Source of the DNA: Clostridia bacterium
Lineage (GTDB): Bacteria > Bacillota > Peptococcia > DRI-13 > UBA5745
Length of the DNA: 64,000 nt
Reading direction: 5' to 3'
NCBI GenBank assembly: GCA_018434325.1
Contig: JAHDPO010000022.1
Coordinates: 1-64,000 of the forward strand
Below the pieces are notes generated by a model, which was given only the letters and a program-made list of their open reading frames with translations, made no database searches and was not told where the DNA came from. Shown here piece by piece: positions 8,369 through 17,070 of the stretch. Position 1 is the first letter of the stretch; each line of letters opens with the position of its first letter. Position numbers and translations under genes: made by a program.

Positions 8369-8525
8369 GGCAAGAGCATGAGTAAATAATCCGTGAACTC
8401 CGTAGAGAGGCAGCTTAGAGAAAAGGCCATGTCAGCTACAGCGAACATGCGAAGCGTGAGCGTAGCTGACATGGCCTTTTTTGTAAAGCTCTCCCGCGTA
8501 CAAAATGTTTACTCATGCTCTTGCC
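8369..8525. repeat. 157-bp nested palindromic element (MITE/REP-like)
   Basis: An 18-bp outer arm (GGCAAGAGCATGAGTAAA, 8369-8386) is repeated in perfect inverse at 8508-8525. A 19-bp inner arm (AAAAGGCCATGTCAGCTAC, 8421-8439) is repeated in perfect inverse at 8462-8480 and followed by a T run. The centre folds again as CATGC-GAA-GCGTG. The inner part can act as the terminator of the dehydratase gene. The nested, near full-length pairing is more than a terminator needs and looks like a small non-autonomous element. Confidence 0.75.
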
Positions 8526-8602
8526 ATAGATAACAATATTTTTGCACTCGAAATTTTTCTCCTTATGCGTTATAATTAAATCTTGCAAAGGAGGAATGTC
8601 CA

Positions 8603-10018
8603 TTGTATCAACGCTACGAAAGCCCATTATGCGCCCGCTATGCCGGCAAAGAAATGCAGGGGATATTTTCACCCCAAAAAAAATTCAGCACCTGGCGGCG
8701 GCTATGGATCGTTTTAGCGGAAGCTCAGCAGGAGCTGGGTTTGCCGATTACCGACGAACAGATTGAAGAAATGCGGCAGCATCAGGAGGACATCGATTTT
8801 GCCAGAGCCGATTGGTGGGAAAGCCGGGTAAAGCATGACGTCATGGCTCATATCCATACCTATGGCGAACAATGCCCCAAGGCTCAAGGTATTATCCATT
8901 TGGGGGCTACCTCCGCTTATGTCGGGGATAATACGGATATCATCGTCATGACGGAAGCTATGGAATTAGTCAGGCAGAAGCTGAGGCGGCTGATGAGAGC
9001 CTTAGCGGATTTTGCCGGCCAATATAAAGACTTGCCCACGTTGGGCTATACTCATTTTCAGACGGCCCAGCCCACTACCGTAGGCAAAAGGGCATCCTTA
9101 TGGCTGATGGAGTTCTTGCTGGATCTGGAGCAGATCGAGTTTTTCCTCTCCCGGCGGCGGCTGCGGGGAGTAAAGGGCACCACCGGCACCCAGGCCAGCT
9201 TCCTGGCCTTATTTGAAGGAGATCATGACAAGGTCAAGGCTTTGGATCAAAGGGTGGCGGCTAAGCTGGGCTTTCAAGAAAGCTTTCCCGTTACCGGTCA
9301 GACCGTCAGCCGTAAGCTGGACAGCCTGGCCTTGAATGTACTTTCCGGCATTGCCCAAAGCGCCGCCAAGACGGCGGGTGACCTCCGGCTTTTGCAGCAT
9401 CTGGGGGAAATTGAGGAGCCTTTCGACAAGCTGCAAGTAGGTTCTTCCGCTATGGCTTATAAGCGCAACCCCATGGGCTGCGAGCGGATCTGCTCCTTGG
9501 CCCGTTATGTGATTGCCGACGCTCAGAATCCGGCCTTCACCTCAGCCAGCCAATGGCTGGAGCGGACCTTGGACGATTCCGCCAATAAACGGATCAGCAT
9601 ACCGGAGGGTTTTTTGGCCATAGACGGTATCCTGGATCTGCTGATCAAGATCATATCCGGGTTGGTTGTTTATCCTAAAGTTATTGAAAAGCATTTGGAG
9701 GCGGAGCTGCCTTTTATGGCCACGGAGCAAATTTTGATGCTGGCCGTCAAAAAAGGCGGCAGCCGCCAGGAGCTTCACGAAAAAATCAGGGTTTACTCCA
9801 TGGAGGTAGTGAAAGCTATGCGGGAAGAGGGCGAGGAGAATCGGCTTTTGGCCAAAATTGCCGCCGACCCGGCTTTCCGTCTGACCTTGGAGGAATTGCA
9901 GGCAATGCTTAAGCCTGCGGAATTTGTGGGCCGGGCGCCGCAGCAGACCGCGGAATTTCTGCGCGATTATATCGAGCCGCAGCTGGCTAATACTGTTGCC
10001 CGATTAAAAGTCGACTAA
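8603..10018 (+). CDS. purB: Adenylosuccinate lyase
   Basis: A 471-residue member of the fumarase/aspartase superfamily, closest to adenylosuccinate lyase, which acts twice in purine synthesis (SAICAR to AICAR, adenylosuccinate to AMP). Recognisable motifs are the start YESPLCARYAGKEMQ, IIHLGATSAYVGDNTD, LGYTHFQTAQPTTVGKRASL and the signature GSSAMAYKRNPMGCERI near residue 293. The start is a TTG at 8603 behind AAAGGAGG (8587-8593). No in-frame ATG fits the conserved N-terminus. It is a single-gene unit flanked by two repeat elements. Confidence 0.93.
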   Translation: MYQRYESPLCARYAGKEMQGIFSPQKKFSTWRRLWIVLAEAQQELGLPITDEQIEEMRQHQEDIDFARADWWESRVKHDVMAHIHTYGEQCPKAQGIIHLGATSAYVGDNTDIIVMTEAMELVRQKLRRLMRALADFAGQYKDLPTLGYTHFQTAQPTTVGKRASLWLMEFLLDLEQIEFFLSRRRLRGVKGTTGTQASFLALFEGDHDKVKALDQRVAAKLGFQESFPVTGQTVSRKLDSLALNVLSGIAQSAAKTAGDLRLLQHLGEIEEPFDKLQVGSSAMAYKRNPMGCERICSLARYVIADAQNPAFTSASQWLERTLDDSANKRISIPEGFLAIDGILDLLIKIISGLVVYPKVIEKHLEAELPFMATEQILMLAVKKGGSRQELHEKIRVYSMEVVKAMREEGEENRLLAKIAADPAFRLTLEELQAMLKPAEFVGRAPQQTAEFLRDYIEPQLANTVARLKVD

Positions 10019-10030
10019 AATTGTCGAGGA

Positions 10031-10205
10031 TTTTTTGAGCAAGACAAGGCGTGAGGAGGGCGAATACCCGTAGCGGTATTTAACCGACGAGCAACGCAGC
10101 TCTACGAGCTCAATCTGCTATCCGCAGATAATAAGGGCGCAGATGTCTCTACGAGCTCAATCTGCTATCCGCAGATATAGGGGCGCAGATGTCTTGCGCA
10201 AAAAA
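10031..10205. repeat. 175-bp element with terminal inverted repeats and an internal 47-bp tandem duplication
   Basis: TTTTTTGAGCAAGAC (10031-10045) and GTCTTGCGCAAAAAA (10191-10205) are inverted repeats with one mismatch. Inside are two direct copies of a 47-bp unit starting TCTACGAGCTCAATCTGCTA (10101 and 10148) and ending GGGCGCAGATG. No coding potential is seen. The unit is related, in inverse orientation, to sequences at 39836 and 53509, so it belongs to a dispersed intergenic family. Confidence 0.65.
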
Positions 10206-10263
10206 GACCGGCAAGATAGGCGGATTTTAATCGGGAAATAGTATAAAGGAGGGAAAGAAAAAA

Positions 10264-11343
10264 TTGACCCAGGAGAATCAAGGCAAAACTAGCCAGGAAA
10301 TGATCCGCCTCGTCGATATCCACAAAGAGTTTGAAGGAGAGACAGTGCTGCAGCGCATCAATCTGAGCATTGCCAAAAACGAGTTTGTTACGCTTTTGGG
10401 GCCCTCCGGCTGCGGTAAAACCACCACGCTCCGTATCATCGGCGGTTTTGAGCATCCTACCTCCGGCGATGTGATGTTTGACGGTCAGCGGATCAACGAT
10501 ATCCCGGCCTACCAGCGAAAGGTCAATACGGTATTTCAGCGTTACGCCCTGTTTCCTCATTTAAATGTCTATGAAAATATCGCTTTTGGCTTGCATATTG
10601 CCAAAAAAGACGGCAAAGAAATCAAAGCCAAGGTAAAGGCTGCCTTAAACCTGGTGGACATGCCGGGTTTCGAGAAAAGACCCATCCGCTCTCTTTCCGG
10701 GGGACAGCAGCAGCGGGTGGCCATCGCCCGGGCGGTGGTCAACGAGCCGAAGGTTCTGCTTCTGGACGAGCCTTTGGCGGCTCTTGATCTGAAAATGCGC
10801 AAGGAAATGCAGCTGGAGCTGAAAAACATGCAGAAGCAGCTGGGCATTACCTTCGTTTTTGTCACTCATGACCAGGAGGAAGCTTTGACCATGAGCGACA
10901 CGGTAGTGGTCATGAAAGGCGGCGTTATTCAGCAGATCGGCAGTCCCATCAATATTTACAATGAGCCCCAAAACGTTTTTGTGGCGGATTTTATCGGTGA
11001 AAGCATCATCCTGGAAGGCCGGTTTCTTGAGGATTGTCTCGTGGAGTTTGCCGGCCGAACCTTTCCCTGTGTGGACAAGGGCTTTGCCCCCGGCGAGCCG
11101 GTGGATGTGGTGATCCGGCCGGAAGACGTGGATATCTCCGCAGATCCGGAGTCGGCTATGCTGCAGGCTACGGTGACCTCCGTGGTTTTTAAAGGGGTTC
11201 ATTATGAAATGCTGGCGGAGACTGCGGCCGGTCAGGAATGGATGATCCACAGCACCACCATGGCTCCCCCGGGCCAGACCATCGGCATGTCTCTTAAACC
11301 CGACAATATTCATCTGATGAAAAAGGAGGTGCAGGGGACTTGA
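10264..11343 (+). CDS. potA: Spermidine/putrescine ABC transporter ATP-binding protein
   Basis: A 359-residue ABC ATPase that powers polyamine uptake. Walker A is [16 protein letters not shown] (about 52-67), the Q-loop is [13 protein letters not shown], the signature is [14 protein letters not shown], Walker B is [12 protein letters not shown] and the switch His is in [14 protein letters not shown] domain fills the last 90 residues. The start is a TTG at 10264 with GGAGGG at 10249-10254. It overlaps the permease gene by four bases (TTGA), opening a potABCD operon. Confidence 0.92.
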   Translation: MTQENQGKTSQEMIRLVDIHKEFEGETVLQRINLSIAKNEFVTLLGPSGCGKTTTLRIIGGFEHPTSGDVMFDGQRINDIPAYQRKVNTVFQRYALFPHLNVYENIAFGLHIAKKDGKEIKAKVKAALNLVDMPGFEKRPIRSLSGGQQQRVAIARAVVNEPKVLLLDEPLAALDLKMRKEMQLELKNMQKQLGITFVFVTHDQEEALTMSDTVVVMKGGVIQQIGSPINIYNEPQNVFVADFIGESIILEGRFLEDCLVEFAGRTFPCVDKGFAPGEPVDVVIRPEDVDISADPESAMLQATVTSVVFKGVHYEMLAETAAGQEWMIHSTTMAPPGQTIGMSLKPDNIHLMKKEVQGT

Positions 11344-12158
11344 GACGGAATTGGTCCCTTTATCCTTATATTCTTTGGATGGTGCTCTTTACCATCGTGC
11401 CGATCCTCCTGGTGCTGTATTACAGCCTTCTGGCCGATGGCGGCGGCTTCAGCCTGACCTTAAGCCACTATGCCAGGGTTTTCGAGCCGCTGTATTTGGC
11501 GGTGATCTGGCGCTCCATTTTGCTTGCCTTGGTCAGCACCGTGATCTGCCTGCTTTTGGGTTATCCCGTGGCCATGATCCTGGCTGCCAGCCCCGCCAAG
11601 CAGCAGTTCAGCCTGATTGTGCTTTTTGTGGTACCCATGTGGATGAATTTTTTGGCCCGTACCTATGCCTGGATGTCTTTACTGGAGACTAACGGTATTA
11701 TTAATACCGTTCTGGGTTTTTTCGGCATTGAGCCTTTAAGCATGCTCTATACCTCCGGCGCCGTAGTCTTAGGTATGGTTTATAATTATCTGCCCTTTAT
11801 GGTTTTTCCCATATTTACGGTGCTGCGCAAGCTGGACCCCTCCCTTTTGGAGGCGGCGGAGGATTTAGGCGCCAACCCTTTAAAAACCTTTATGAAGGTG
11901 ATTTTTCCTTTGAGCCTACCGGGGGTGCTTTCCGGCATCACCATGGTTTTTATGCCGGCGGTGACCACCTTCGTCATTTCCCAGCTGTTGGGCGGCGGCC
12001 AGTTTACCCTCATCGGCAATCTGATTCAGCAGCAGTATCTGCGTACCTATGACTGGGGCTTCGGCTCTTCTTTGTCCATTATTTTGATGGTGATCATTTT
12101 GCTGTCCATGGGACTGATTTCCCGCAGCAACGCTTATGAGGAAGGGGGGATTCTATGA
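11340..12158 (+). CDS. potB: Spermidine/putrescine ABC transporter permease (PotB-like)
   Basis: A 272-residue inner-membrane permease with about six transmembrane helices. The first is around residues 8-28 ([19 protein letters not shown]). The EAA loop that docks on the ATPase reads [20 protein letters not shown]. The start is TTG 11340, overlapping the potA stop. The end overlaps potC at ATGA, so the genes are translationally coupled. Confidence 0.92.
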   Translation: MRRNWSLYPYILWMVLFTIVPILLVLYYSLLADGGGFSLTLSHYARVFEPLYLAVIWRSILLALVSTVICLLLGYPVAMILAASPAKQQFSLIVLFVVPMWMNFLARTYAWMSLLETNGIINTVLGFFGIEPLSMLYTSGAVVLGMVYNYLPFMVFPIFTVLRKLDPSLLEAAEDLGANPLKTFMKVIFPLSLPGVLSGITMVFMPAVTTFVISQLLGGGQFTLIGNLIQQQYLRTYDWGFGSSLSIILMVIILLSMGLISRSNAYEEGGIL

Positions 12159-12931
12159 AAGCAGCCATGAAGAAAGCTTATCTCTGGCTGATTTTTCTCT
12201 TCCTCTATGCTCCGATCCTGGTGCTGGTGCTGTTTTCCTTCAATGCCTCCAAATCCCGGGCCAGCTGGGAAGGCTTCAGCCTGAAATGGTACATCGAGTT
12301 ATTTCAGGACAGGGCCATTATGACGGCTTTGGGCAATACGGTGCTGATCGCCGTAGTCTCCGCCCTGGCGGCAGCGGTGGTGGGAACCATCGCTGCTATC
12401 GGCATCTATAATCTCAAAGGCTGGCGCAAAAACTTCATCATTAACGTGACGTATCTGCCCATCCTCAATCCGGACATTGTCACCGGTATTTCCATGATGA
12501 TCCTGTTTATTGCCCTGTCCTTTCCCCGGGGCCTGACCAGTCTGATTATCGCCCATATCACCTTCGGCCTGCCTTACGTGGTCATTTCCGTCCTGCCGAA
12601 GCTGGCCCAACTGGACCCTCAGATTTTTGACGCCGCTCTGGACTTGGGCGCCACACCCCGGGAGGCTTATACCAAAGTGATTCTGCCGCAGATACTGCCC
12701 GGTGTTTTTACCGGTTTCCTTTTAGCCTTCACCATGTCCGTGGATGATTTCGTGGTCAGCTTTTTCGTCACGGGCAACGGTGTGGAGAATCTGGCGATAT
12801 CCATATATTCCATGGCCCGCCGGGGCATTAATCCCAAGATCAATGCCGTTCTCACCTTGCTCTTTGCCGCTGTGATAGCCATGATGTATTTGATTCAGCG
12901 GCGGCTGCGCAAAAGCACAGCCGATATATAG
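12155..12931 (+). CDS. potC: Spermidine/putrescine ABC transporter permease (PotC-like)
   Basis: A 258-residue second permease with six predicted helices. The first is near residues 9-27 (LWLIFLFLYAPILVLVLFS). The EAA loop is IFDAALDLGATPREAYTKVI. ATG 12155 overlaps the potB stop and has GGAAGGGGGG upstream. PotB and PotC form the heterodimeric channel. Confidence 0.92.
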   Translation: MKAAMKKAYLWLIFLFLYAPILVLVLFSFNASKSRASWEGFSLKWYIELFQDRAIMTALGNTVLIAVVSALAAAVVGTIAAIGIYNLKGWRKNFIINVTYLPILNPDIVTGISMMILFIALSFPRGLTSLIIAHITFGLPYVVISVLPKLAQLDPQIFDAALDLGATPREAYTKVILPQILPGVFTGFLLAFTMSVDDFVVSFFVTGNGVENLAISIYSMARRGINPKINAVLTLLFAAVIAMMYLIQRRLRKSTADI

Positions 12932-13033
12932 GCTAATTGTAGGTTAATATTGGATTTTACTGGTCAAATTTGATTTAAGGTGATAAAATAAAAAAATGTC
13001 ACAAGAGATGAACGAAGGGGAGTAGATAAAAAA

Positions 13034-14080
13034 GTGAAAAAGTTCTTCAGGATAATATTGAGCGCCGGCCTGGCGGGCATCATGCTGTTGGCGGCGGCAG
13101 GCTGCGGCAGCGGCGGCAAGGAAACCCTCAATGTATATAACTGGGGCGATTATATTGATCCCCAGGTTTTGAAGGATTTTGAAAAGGAATATAATATAAA
13201 GGTCGTTTATGAGCAGTTCGATACCAATGAAGATATGTATGTAAAGGTTGCCAATGCTTCCGGGCAGTACGATGTGGCCATACCCTCCGATTATATGATC
13301 AGGAAGATGATCAACGAGGATATGCTGCTGCCTGTGGATATGGGGAAGATCACCAACTACGGTGAGATCGAGGACCGCTTCAAAGGTCTGGCTTATGACG
13401 CCGAGGACCGCTATTCGGTGCCTTATATGTGGGGGACTGTAGGTATTCTTTATAACAAAACCATGGTGGATGATGTGGTGGACAGCTGGGATATCCTTTG
13501 GAATCCCAAATATGCAAAGAAGATTTTTATGATCAATTCCTTGCGGGATTCCATCGGCATCACTTTAAAACGCCTGGGCTACTCCCTCAACACAAAGGAT
13601 CTCCAGGAGATTGAAGCGGCTAAAGCAGCCCTGATTGAACAAAAGCCGTTGGTGCTGTCTTATGTGGGAGATGAGATGAAGGACAAGATGATCGGCGGCG
13701 AAGCGGCCCTGGCGGTATTTTGGTCCGGGGATGCAGCTTACTGCATGGGCTATAACGAAGATTTGGACTATGTGATTCCCAAGGAAGGCAGCAATATTTG
13801 GTTTGACGCCATGGTAATCCCCAAAACAGCGCAAAATGTGGAGGCCGCCCACCTGTTTATCAATTATATGTGCCGGCCTGATGTGGGTCTTAAGAATGCG
13901 GAATACATCGGGTATTCTTCTCCCATCGGCAAGGTGCGGGAACAGCTGCCCGCAGAAATTACCGAGGATGTGGCTTTTTATCCCGGCGTGGAAGACTTGA
14001 AGAATTCTGAAGTTTTTGAGGATCTGTCCGATACCTTGGTCATCTATGACCGGATATGGACGGAAGTTTTGGCGGAATAA
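13034..14080 (+). CDS. potD: Polyamine ABC transporter substrate-binding lipoprotein
   Basis: A 348-residue extracellular solute-binding protein. It has a lipoprotein signal ending in the lipobox LLAAAGC (Cys at about residue 25), then the family opening NVYNWGDYIDPQVLKDFEKE. Other features are the YDVAIPSDYMIRKM hinge and a C-terminal region typical of PotD/PotF. The start is GTG 13034 behind GAAGGGGAG. It sits 102 bases after potC. Specificity for spermidine, putrescine or another amine cannot be told from the sequence alone. Confidence 0.9.
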   Translation: MKKFFRIILSAGLAGIMLLAAAGCGSGGKETLNVYNWGDYIDPQVLKDFEKEYNIKVVYEQFDTNEDMYVKVANASGQYDVAIPSDYMIRKMINEDMLLPVDMGKITNYGEIEDRFKGLAYDAEDRYSVPYMWGTVGILYNKTMVDDVVDSWDILWNPKYAKKIFMINSLRDSIGITLKRLGYSLNTKDLQEIEAAKAALIEQKPLVLSYVGDEMKDKMIGGEAALAVFWSGDAAYCMGYNEDLDYVIPKEGSNIWFDAMVIPKTAQNVEAAHLFINYMCRPDVGLKNAEYIGYSSPIGKVREQLPAEITEDVAFYPGVEDLKNSEVFEDLSDTLVIYDRIWTEVLAE

Positions 14081-14094
14081 TCATAGGAGGATTT

Positions 14095-14301
14095 ATGAGT
14101 GAGTCAGACAGGCGCAGGCAGGAAGAGATAGAAGATCCGAAGACGCTGCTTGATGTGGTGGAAGAGGAGTATCCGGAGAAAGTAGGCGGATTATTTGGAG
14201 GGTTGAGCCAGATCGGTCAGCTTTTCACCTCTGAGGATTGGCTCAATATTTTGACACGGTCCCGCTCTTCCTTTGAAGATGCCTGGAAAGAAAGAAAATA
14301 A
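14095..14301 (+). CDS. Small acidic protein of unknown function
   Basis: A 68-residue charged protein starting MSESDRRRQEEIEDPKTLLD, with no signal peptide and no recognised domain. ATG 14095 has a perfect AGGAGG five bases upstream and follows potD by 14 bases, so it is translated as part of the pot operon. The C-terminal half (LSQIGQLFTSEDWLNILTRS) is predicted helical. The function is unknown. Position suggests an accessory of the transporter or of the LCP protein that follows. Confidence 0.65.
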   Translation: MSESDRRRQEEIEDPKTLLDVVEEEYPEKVGGLFGGLSQIGQLFTSEDWLNILTRSRSSFEDAWKERK

Positions 14302-14309
14302 TAGAAATC

Positions 14310-14364
14310 CAATACCTTACCGGCCGGCAAAACCAAAAGGTGGCGTGGCATCGGTAAGGTATTG
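14310..14364. promoter_or_regulatory. 13-bp inverted repeat upstream of the LCP gene
   Basis: CAATACCTTACCG (14310-14322) is repeated in perfect inverse at 14352-14364, with a 29-base loop that begins GCCGGC. There is no T run after it, so it is not a standard terminator. It ends 17 bases before the next ATG and could be an attenuator, operator or mRNA-stability hairpin. Confidence 0.5.
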
Positions 14365-14381
14365 TCAAAAGCAGGGGTATT

Positions 14382-15623
14382 ATGATGACGGCTTTATTGA
14401 AGAGCAAAAAAAAGATTCTGATTGTGCCGGCTGTCCTGGCCCTTTTGGTCCTGGTTTTTTATGTCTGGCAAAATTGGTATTTTACCTTGCCGGAAGGTGA
14501 GAAAAAGCAGCCCGGCGCCGACGGCGAGGAAGCTCCCGCCGTTGTGGCAGGTTTCGACAAGTTTGACATCCTGCTGCTGGGCCTTGATACCAGGGAGGGT
14601 GAGCCCGGCTTGGGCCAGCGCTCCGACACGATTTTGCTGGTTACCCTGGATACGAAGGAAAACCGGGCCAAGATCCTGACGATTCCCAGAGACACCAGGG
14701 TGAAGTATAAAGGCGGCTGGCATAAGATCAATGAGGTATATAATTACGACGGCGCCGAGGGCAGTGTTCAGGCTGTTCAGGATCTGCTGGATACCAGCAT
14801 AGACCGCTACGCCGTAGTCGATTTTACCGGCGTTATTCAGCTGGTGGATTTGATGAATGGCGTGGATGTCAACGTACCCAAGGATATGAAGAAGCCCTTG
14901 GAAGGCATCAACCTGAAAAAAGGGCCCCAGCATCTTAACGGCTATGACGCTTTGGCCTATATGCGCTATCGGGACGGTACCCTGTCGGATATGGACCGGT
15001 CGGAGCGCCAAAAAGAAGTGCTGATTCAGCTGGCCGAAAAAACCCTTCAGCCTTCCAACCTGCTGAAGCTGCCGACTATGGCCAATACGGCTCTGAATTA
15101 CATGAAGACGAATATCAGCAATCAGGAAATCGTGGCTTTAGCCAAGCACGGCAAGGCGATTCTCAACAATGGCATAGAAAACCAGGTGCTGCCGGGCAGC
15201 AATGAATACTATAATGGCGGCTGGTACTTTGTTCCCTATTTGGAGGAGCTGGACTTACCCATGGGCGAAGCGGAGAAGGAGTTCCGCCGGATTACGAGCC
15301 AAAAGGCTGCCGAGGAAAAAGCCCAGGCGGAGGAAAAAGCTCAAGCGGAAGCTCAAATGGAAGTCCAAGCCGAGGAAACGCCGGGAACAGCTGGAACGCC
15401 GGGAGCCCAGGGAACGCCGGGAGAAACTCAGGGAACGCAGCCTCCCGCGGAATCAGCCGGGGATCAGTCAGGCGCGGATCAGCCTGTTGTGCCTGAGGTT
15501 CCCGCCGAACCGGACCAGTCTGACGGTGGAGCCGGCGGCGGCAGCGATGGGCCGGCAGAGCAAGTACCGCCAACAGAGCCGGTGGAGCAAATAGGGGAGC
15601 CGGCGGCAGAAACGGTGCAGTGA
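14382..15623 (+). CDS. LytR-CpsA-Psr (LCP) family cell-envelope protein
   Basis: A 413-residue membrane-anchored LCP phosphotransferase, the family that attaches teichoic acids or other glycopolymers to peptidoglycan. The single transmembrane helix is at about 10-27 (ILIVPAVLALLVLVFYVW). The LCP core runs from about 55 to 280, with the substrate-binding signature SDTILLVTLDTKENRAKI, the Arg pair in LTIPRDTRVKYKGG, KINEVYNYDG and YMRYRDGTLSDMDRSERQKE. The last 100 residues are a low-complexity tail rich in Ala, Glu, Gln, Pro and Gly. The tail is wall-exposed by inference and coded by near-repeats such as AGTPGAQGTPGETQGT. Confidence 0.9.
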   Translation: MMTALLKSKKKILIVPAVLALLVLVFYVWQNWYFTLPEGEKKQPGADGEEAPAVVAGFDKFDILLLGLDTREGEPGLGQRSDTILLVTLDTKENRAKILTIPRDTRVKYKGGWHKINEVYNYDGAEGSVQAVQDLLDTSIDRYAVVDFTGVIQLVDLMNGVDVNVPKDMKKPLEGINLKKGPQHLNGYDALAYMRYRDGTLSDMDRSERQKEVLIQLAEKTLQPSNLLKLPTMANTALNYMKTNISNQEIVALAKHGKAILNNGIENQVLPGSNEYYNGGWYFVPYLEELDLPMGEAEKEFRRITSQKAAEEKAQAEEKAQAEAQMEVQAEETPGTAGTPGAQGTPGETQGTQPPAESAGDQSGADQPVVPEVPAEPDQSDGGAGGGSDGPAEQVPPTEPVEQIGEPAAETVQ

Positions 15624-15674
15624 CGGAGCCGGGGCAGTGACGGAGCGGCCAAGGCGATATATGCAATAACTGAA

Positions 15675-15707
15675 GGGGCTGTCCGCAAATTTGCGGCAGC
15701 TCTTTTT
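15675..15707 (+). terminator. Intrinsic terminator
   Basis: GCTGTCCGCAAAT/TTGCGGCAGC forms a near-perfect stem followed by TCTTTTT. It ends the LCP gene. A second stem-loop (GCAGGG 15787-15792 with CCCTGC 15815-15820, then CTTTTT) lies further on. Confidence 0.8.
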
Positions 15708-16027
15708 CGCGGCGTGGGCCCCCGCTTGTGCAAATCTGTTGAAGGATTGAGCATCGCGATTCAAATCCATGTAAAATCGCAAAATCGCAGGGCTTGCCCA
15801 AATCAAAGTTGGTCCCCTGCCTTTTTGCAGAGAGGTGGAAATTAAGCCCAGGATTTTAAGCAGGAAATTTACTCCAGCAGCGTTTGAGGCGTTACCTTAA
15901 CGGGCTGTTAACAATATTGGGAATTTTTCCAGGGCTGTCAACATTTTTTAATTGGCAGTTCTGGAATATCTTGTGGATTGAGAGGATTTGGCCTATGTTG
16001 TAGTCTAAGTCCGAAGGAGGTGTCCAT
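15708..16027. other. Intergenic space before the CAP-protein gene
   Basis: About 320 bases hold the second hairpin at 15787-15826 and a long AT-rich stretch. The ribosome site GAAGGAGG at about 16012-16019 belongs to the next gene. No convincing gene, riboswitch or promoter with both boxes was found. Confidence 0.4.
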
Positions 16028-16951
16028 ATGCATAGACAGAATGGCACGAAGCTAATGGCAAGCATTGTTACTGCAGCTTTAATTAGTACGGTAGCTTTAC
16101 CGGCCTTTGGCGATTGCGGTGGGTGGACATACGCCACAAATAGAACCAGCGCAAATAAGACAGCAGAAAGCAGAATAGCAACCAATTATCAAAATTATTA
16201 TGAGACACAAAAATTAAAGGGGGTAAAAACAGGAGACTGCAAGCAGGGCTCAACCGATTGCTACAGCTATTGTCCCTCGGATTACAGCTACTGCCCCTCG
16301 GCAGGCGCAGATTGCAGCAAGGGTGGCAGCACTTGCCCCGGCAGCTCCTGCGATAGCCAGGATAGCAAAGAAAAGATTGAAACCATCATTATTTCAGGTA
16401 AAGAAACCATCTGCTTTGACGGCGGTGGTAAAATAATCGAATGTCAAAAACCCTGGCAGGAAGTTTGGCTCGACAAGCCGGCAAAGCCGGAACAGCCCAC
16501 TAAACCTGCAGATCCTACAAAGCCGACGGAGCCCACCAAACCCGAGAAGCCTGAGGAACCCGCCAAACCGGCTGATGATTTTAACGAATACCGTCAGCAG
16601 ATTCTGGATCTGGTCAATGCCGAGCGGGCTAAAGCCGGTTTATCGGCAGTAAAGCTTCTCGACGATGTGACGGCAGCCGCCAATATCCGGGCCAAGGAAA
16701 TTGAAACCGTGTTTTCCCACACCCGCCCTGACGGCACCAGCTGCTTTACCGTATTGGATAAGGCAGGCTACAGAACCATGGGTGAAAACATCGCCATGGG
16801 ACATAAAACTCCTGAGGAAGTAATGAAAGGCTGGATGAATTCCGAAGGCCACAAGAAAAATATCCTGACCAAAGATTTCACAGGTCTGGGCCTCGGCGTT
16901 TATAAAACTTCTTCCGGCACCATGTGCTGGGTACAGCTTTTCGTAGGATAA
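16028..16951 (+). CDS. Secreted CAP/SCP-domain protein with cysteine-rich and Pro-rich segments
   Basis: A 307-residue secreted protein. Residues 1-28 form a signal peptide (cleavage near ALPAFGDC). Residues about 70-115 form a Cys-rich segment with eight cysteines and a YSYCPS/DYSYCPS repeat. Residues 150-185 are a Pro/Thr/Lys/Glu linker (KPTEPTKPEKPEEPAKP). Residues 187-307 form a CAP domain with ILDLVNAERAKAGLSAV, the metal-site His in FSHTRPDGTSC, and GENIAMGH with SEGHKKNIL. Bacterial CAP proteins are often cell-wall or spore-coat associated (YkwD-like). ATG 16028 follows GAAGGAGGTG. It is a monocistronic gene. Confidence 0.87.
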   Translation: MHRQNGTKLMASIVTAALISTVALPAFGDCGGWTYATNRTSANKTAESRIATNYQNYYETQKLKGVKTGDCKQGSTDCYSYCPSDYSYCPSAGADCSKGGSTCPGSSCDSQDSKEKIETIIISGKETICFDGGGKIIECQKPWQEVWLDKPAKPEQPTKPADPTKPTEPTKPEKPEEPAKPADDFNEYRQQILDLVNAERAKAGLSAVKLLDDVTAAANIRAKEIETVFSHTRPDGTSCFTVLDKAGYRTMGENIAMGHKTPEEVMKGWMNSEGHKKNILTKDFTGLGLGVYKTSSGTMCWVQLFVG

Positions 16952-16983
16952 ACACGTTAACGTAAATTTAGCGATACGGCAAG

Positions 16984-17013
16984 AAGAGGATGTCTCATTT
17001 GAGGCATCCTCTT
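16984..17013. terminator. Hairpin between convergent genes
   Basis: AAGAGGATG and CATCCTCTT form a 9-bp stem around a 12-base loop. It lies between the CAP gene and the convergent sigma-54 activator gene. The U run is weak on both strands. Confidence 0.55.
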
Positions 17014-17070
17014 CGCTGTGGTGCGCCCGGCGGCCTGAAGCTTGCTGCGGCAGCGTCCGGAATGAATTTG

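Noticed and set aside
15292-15801. Minus-strand frame opposite the LCP tail
   Set aside because: It mirrors the low-complexity repeat-coded tail of the LCP gene and has no start signal.
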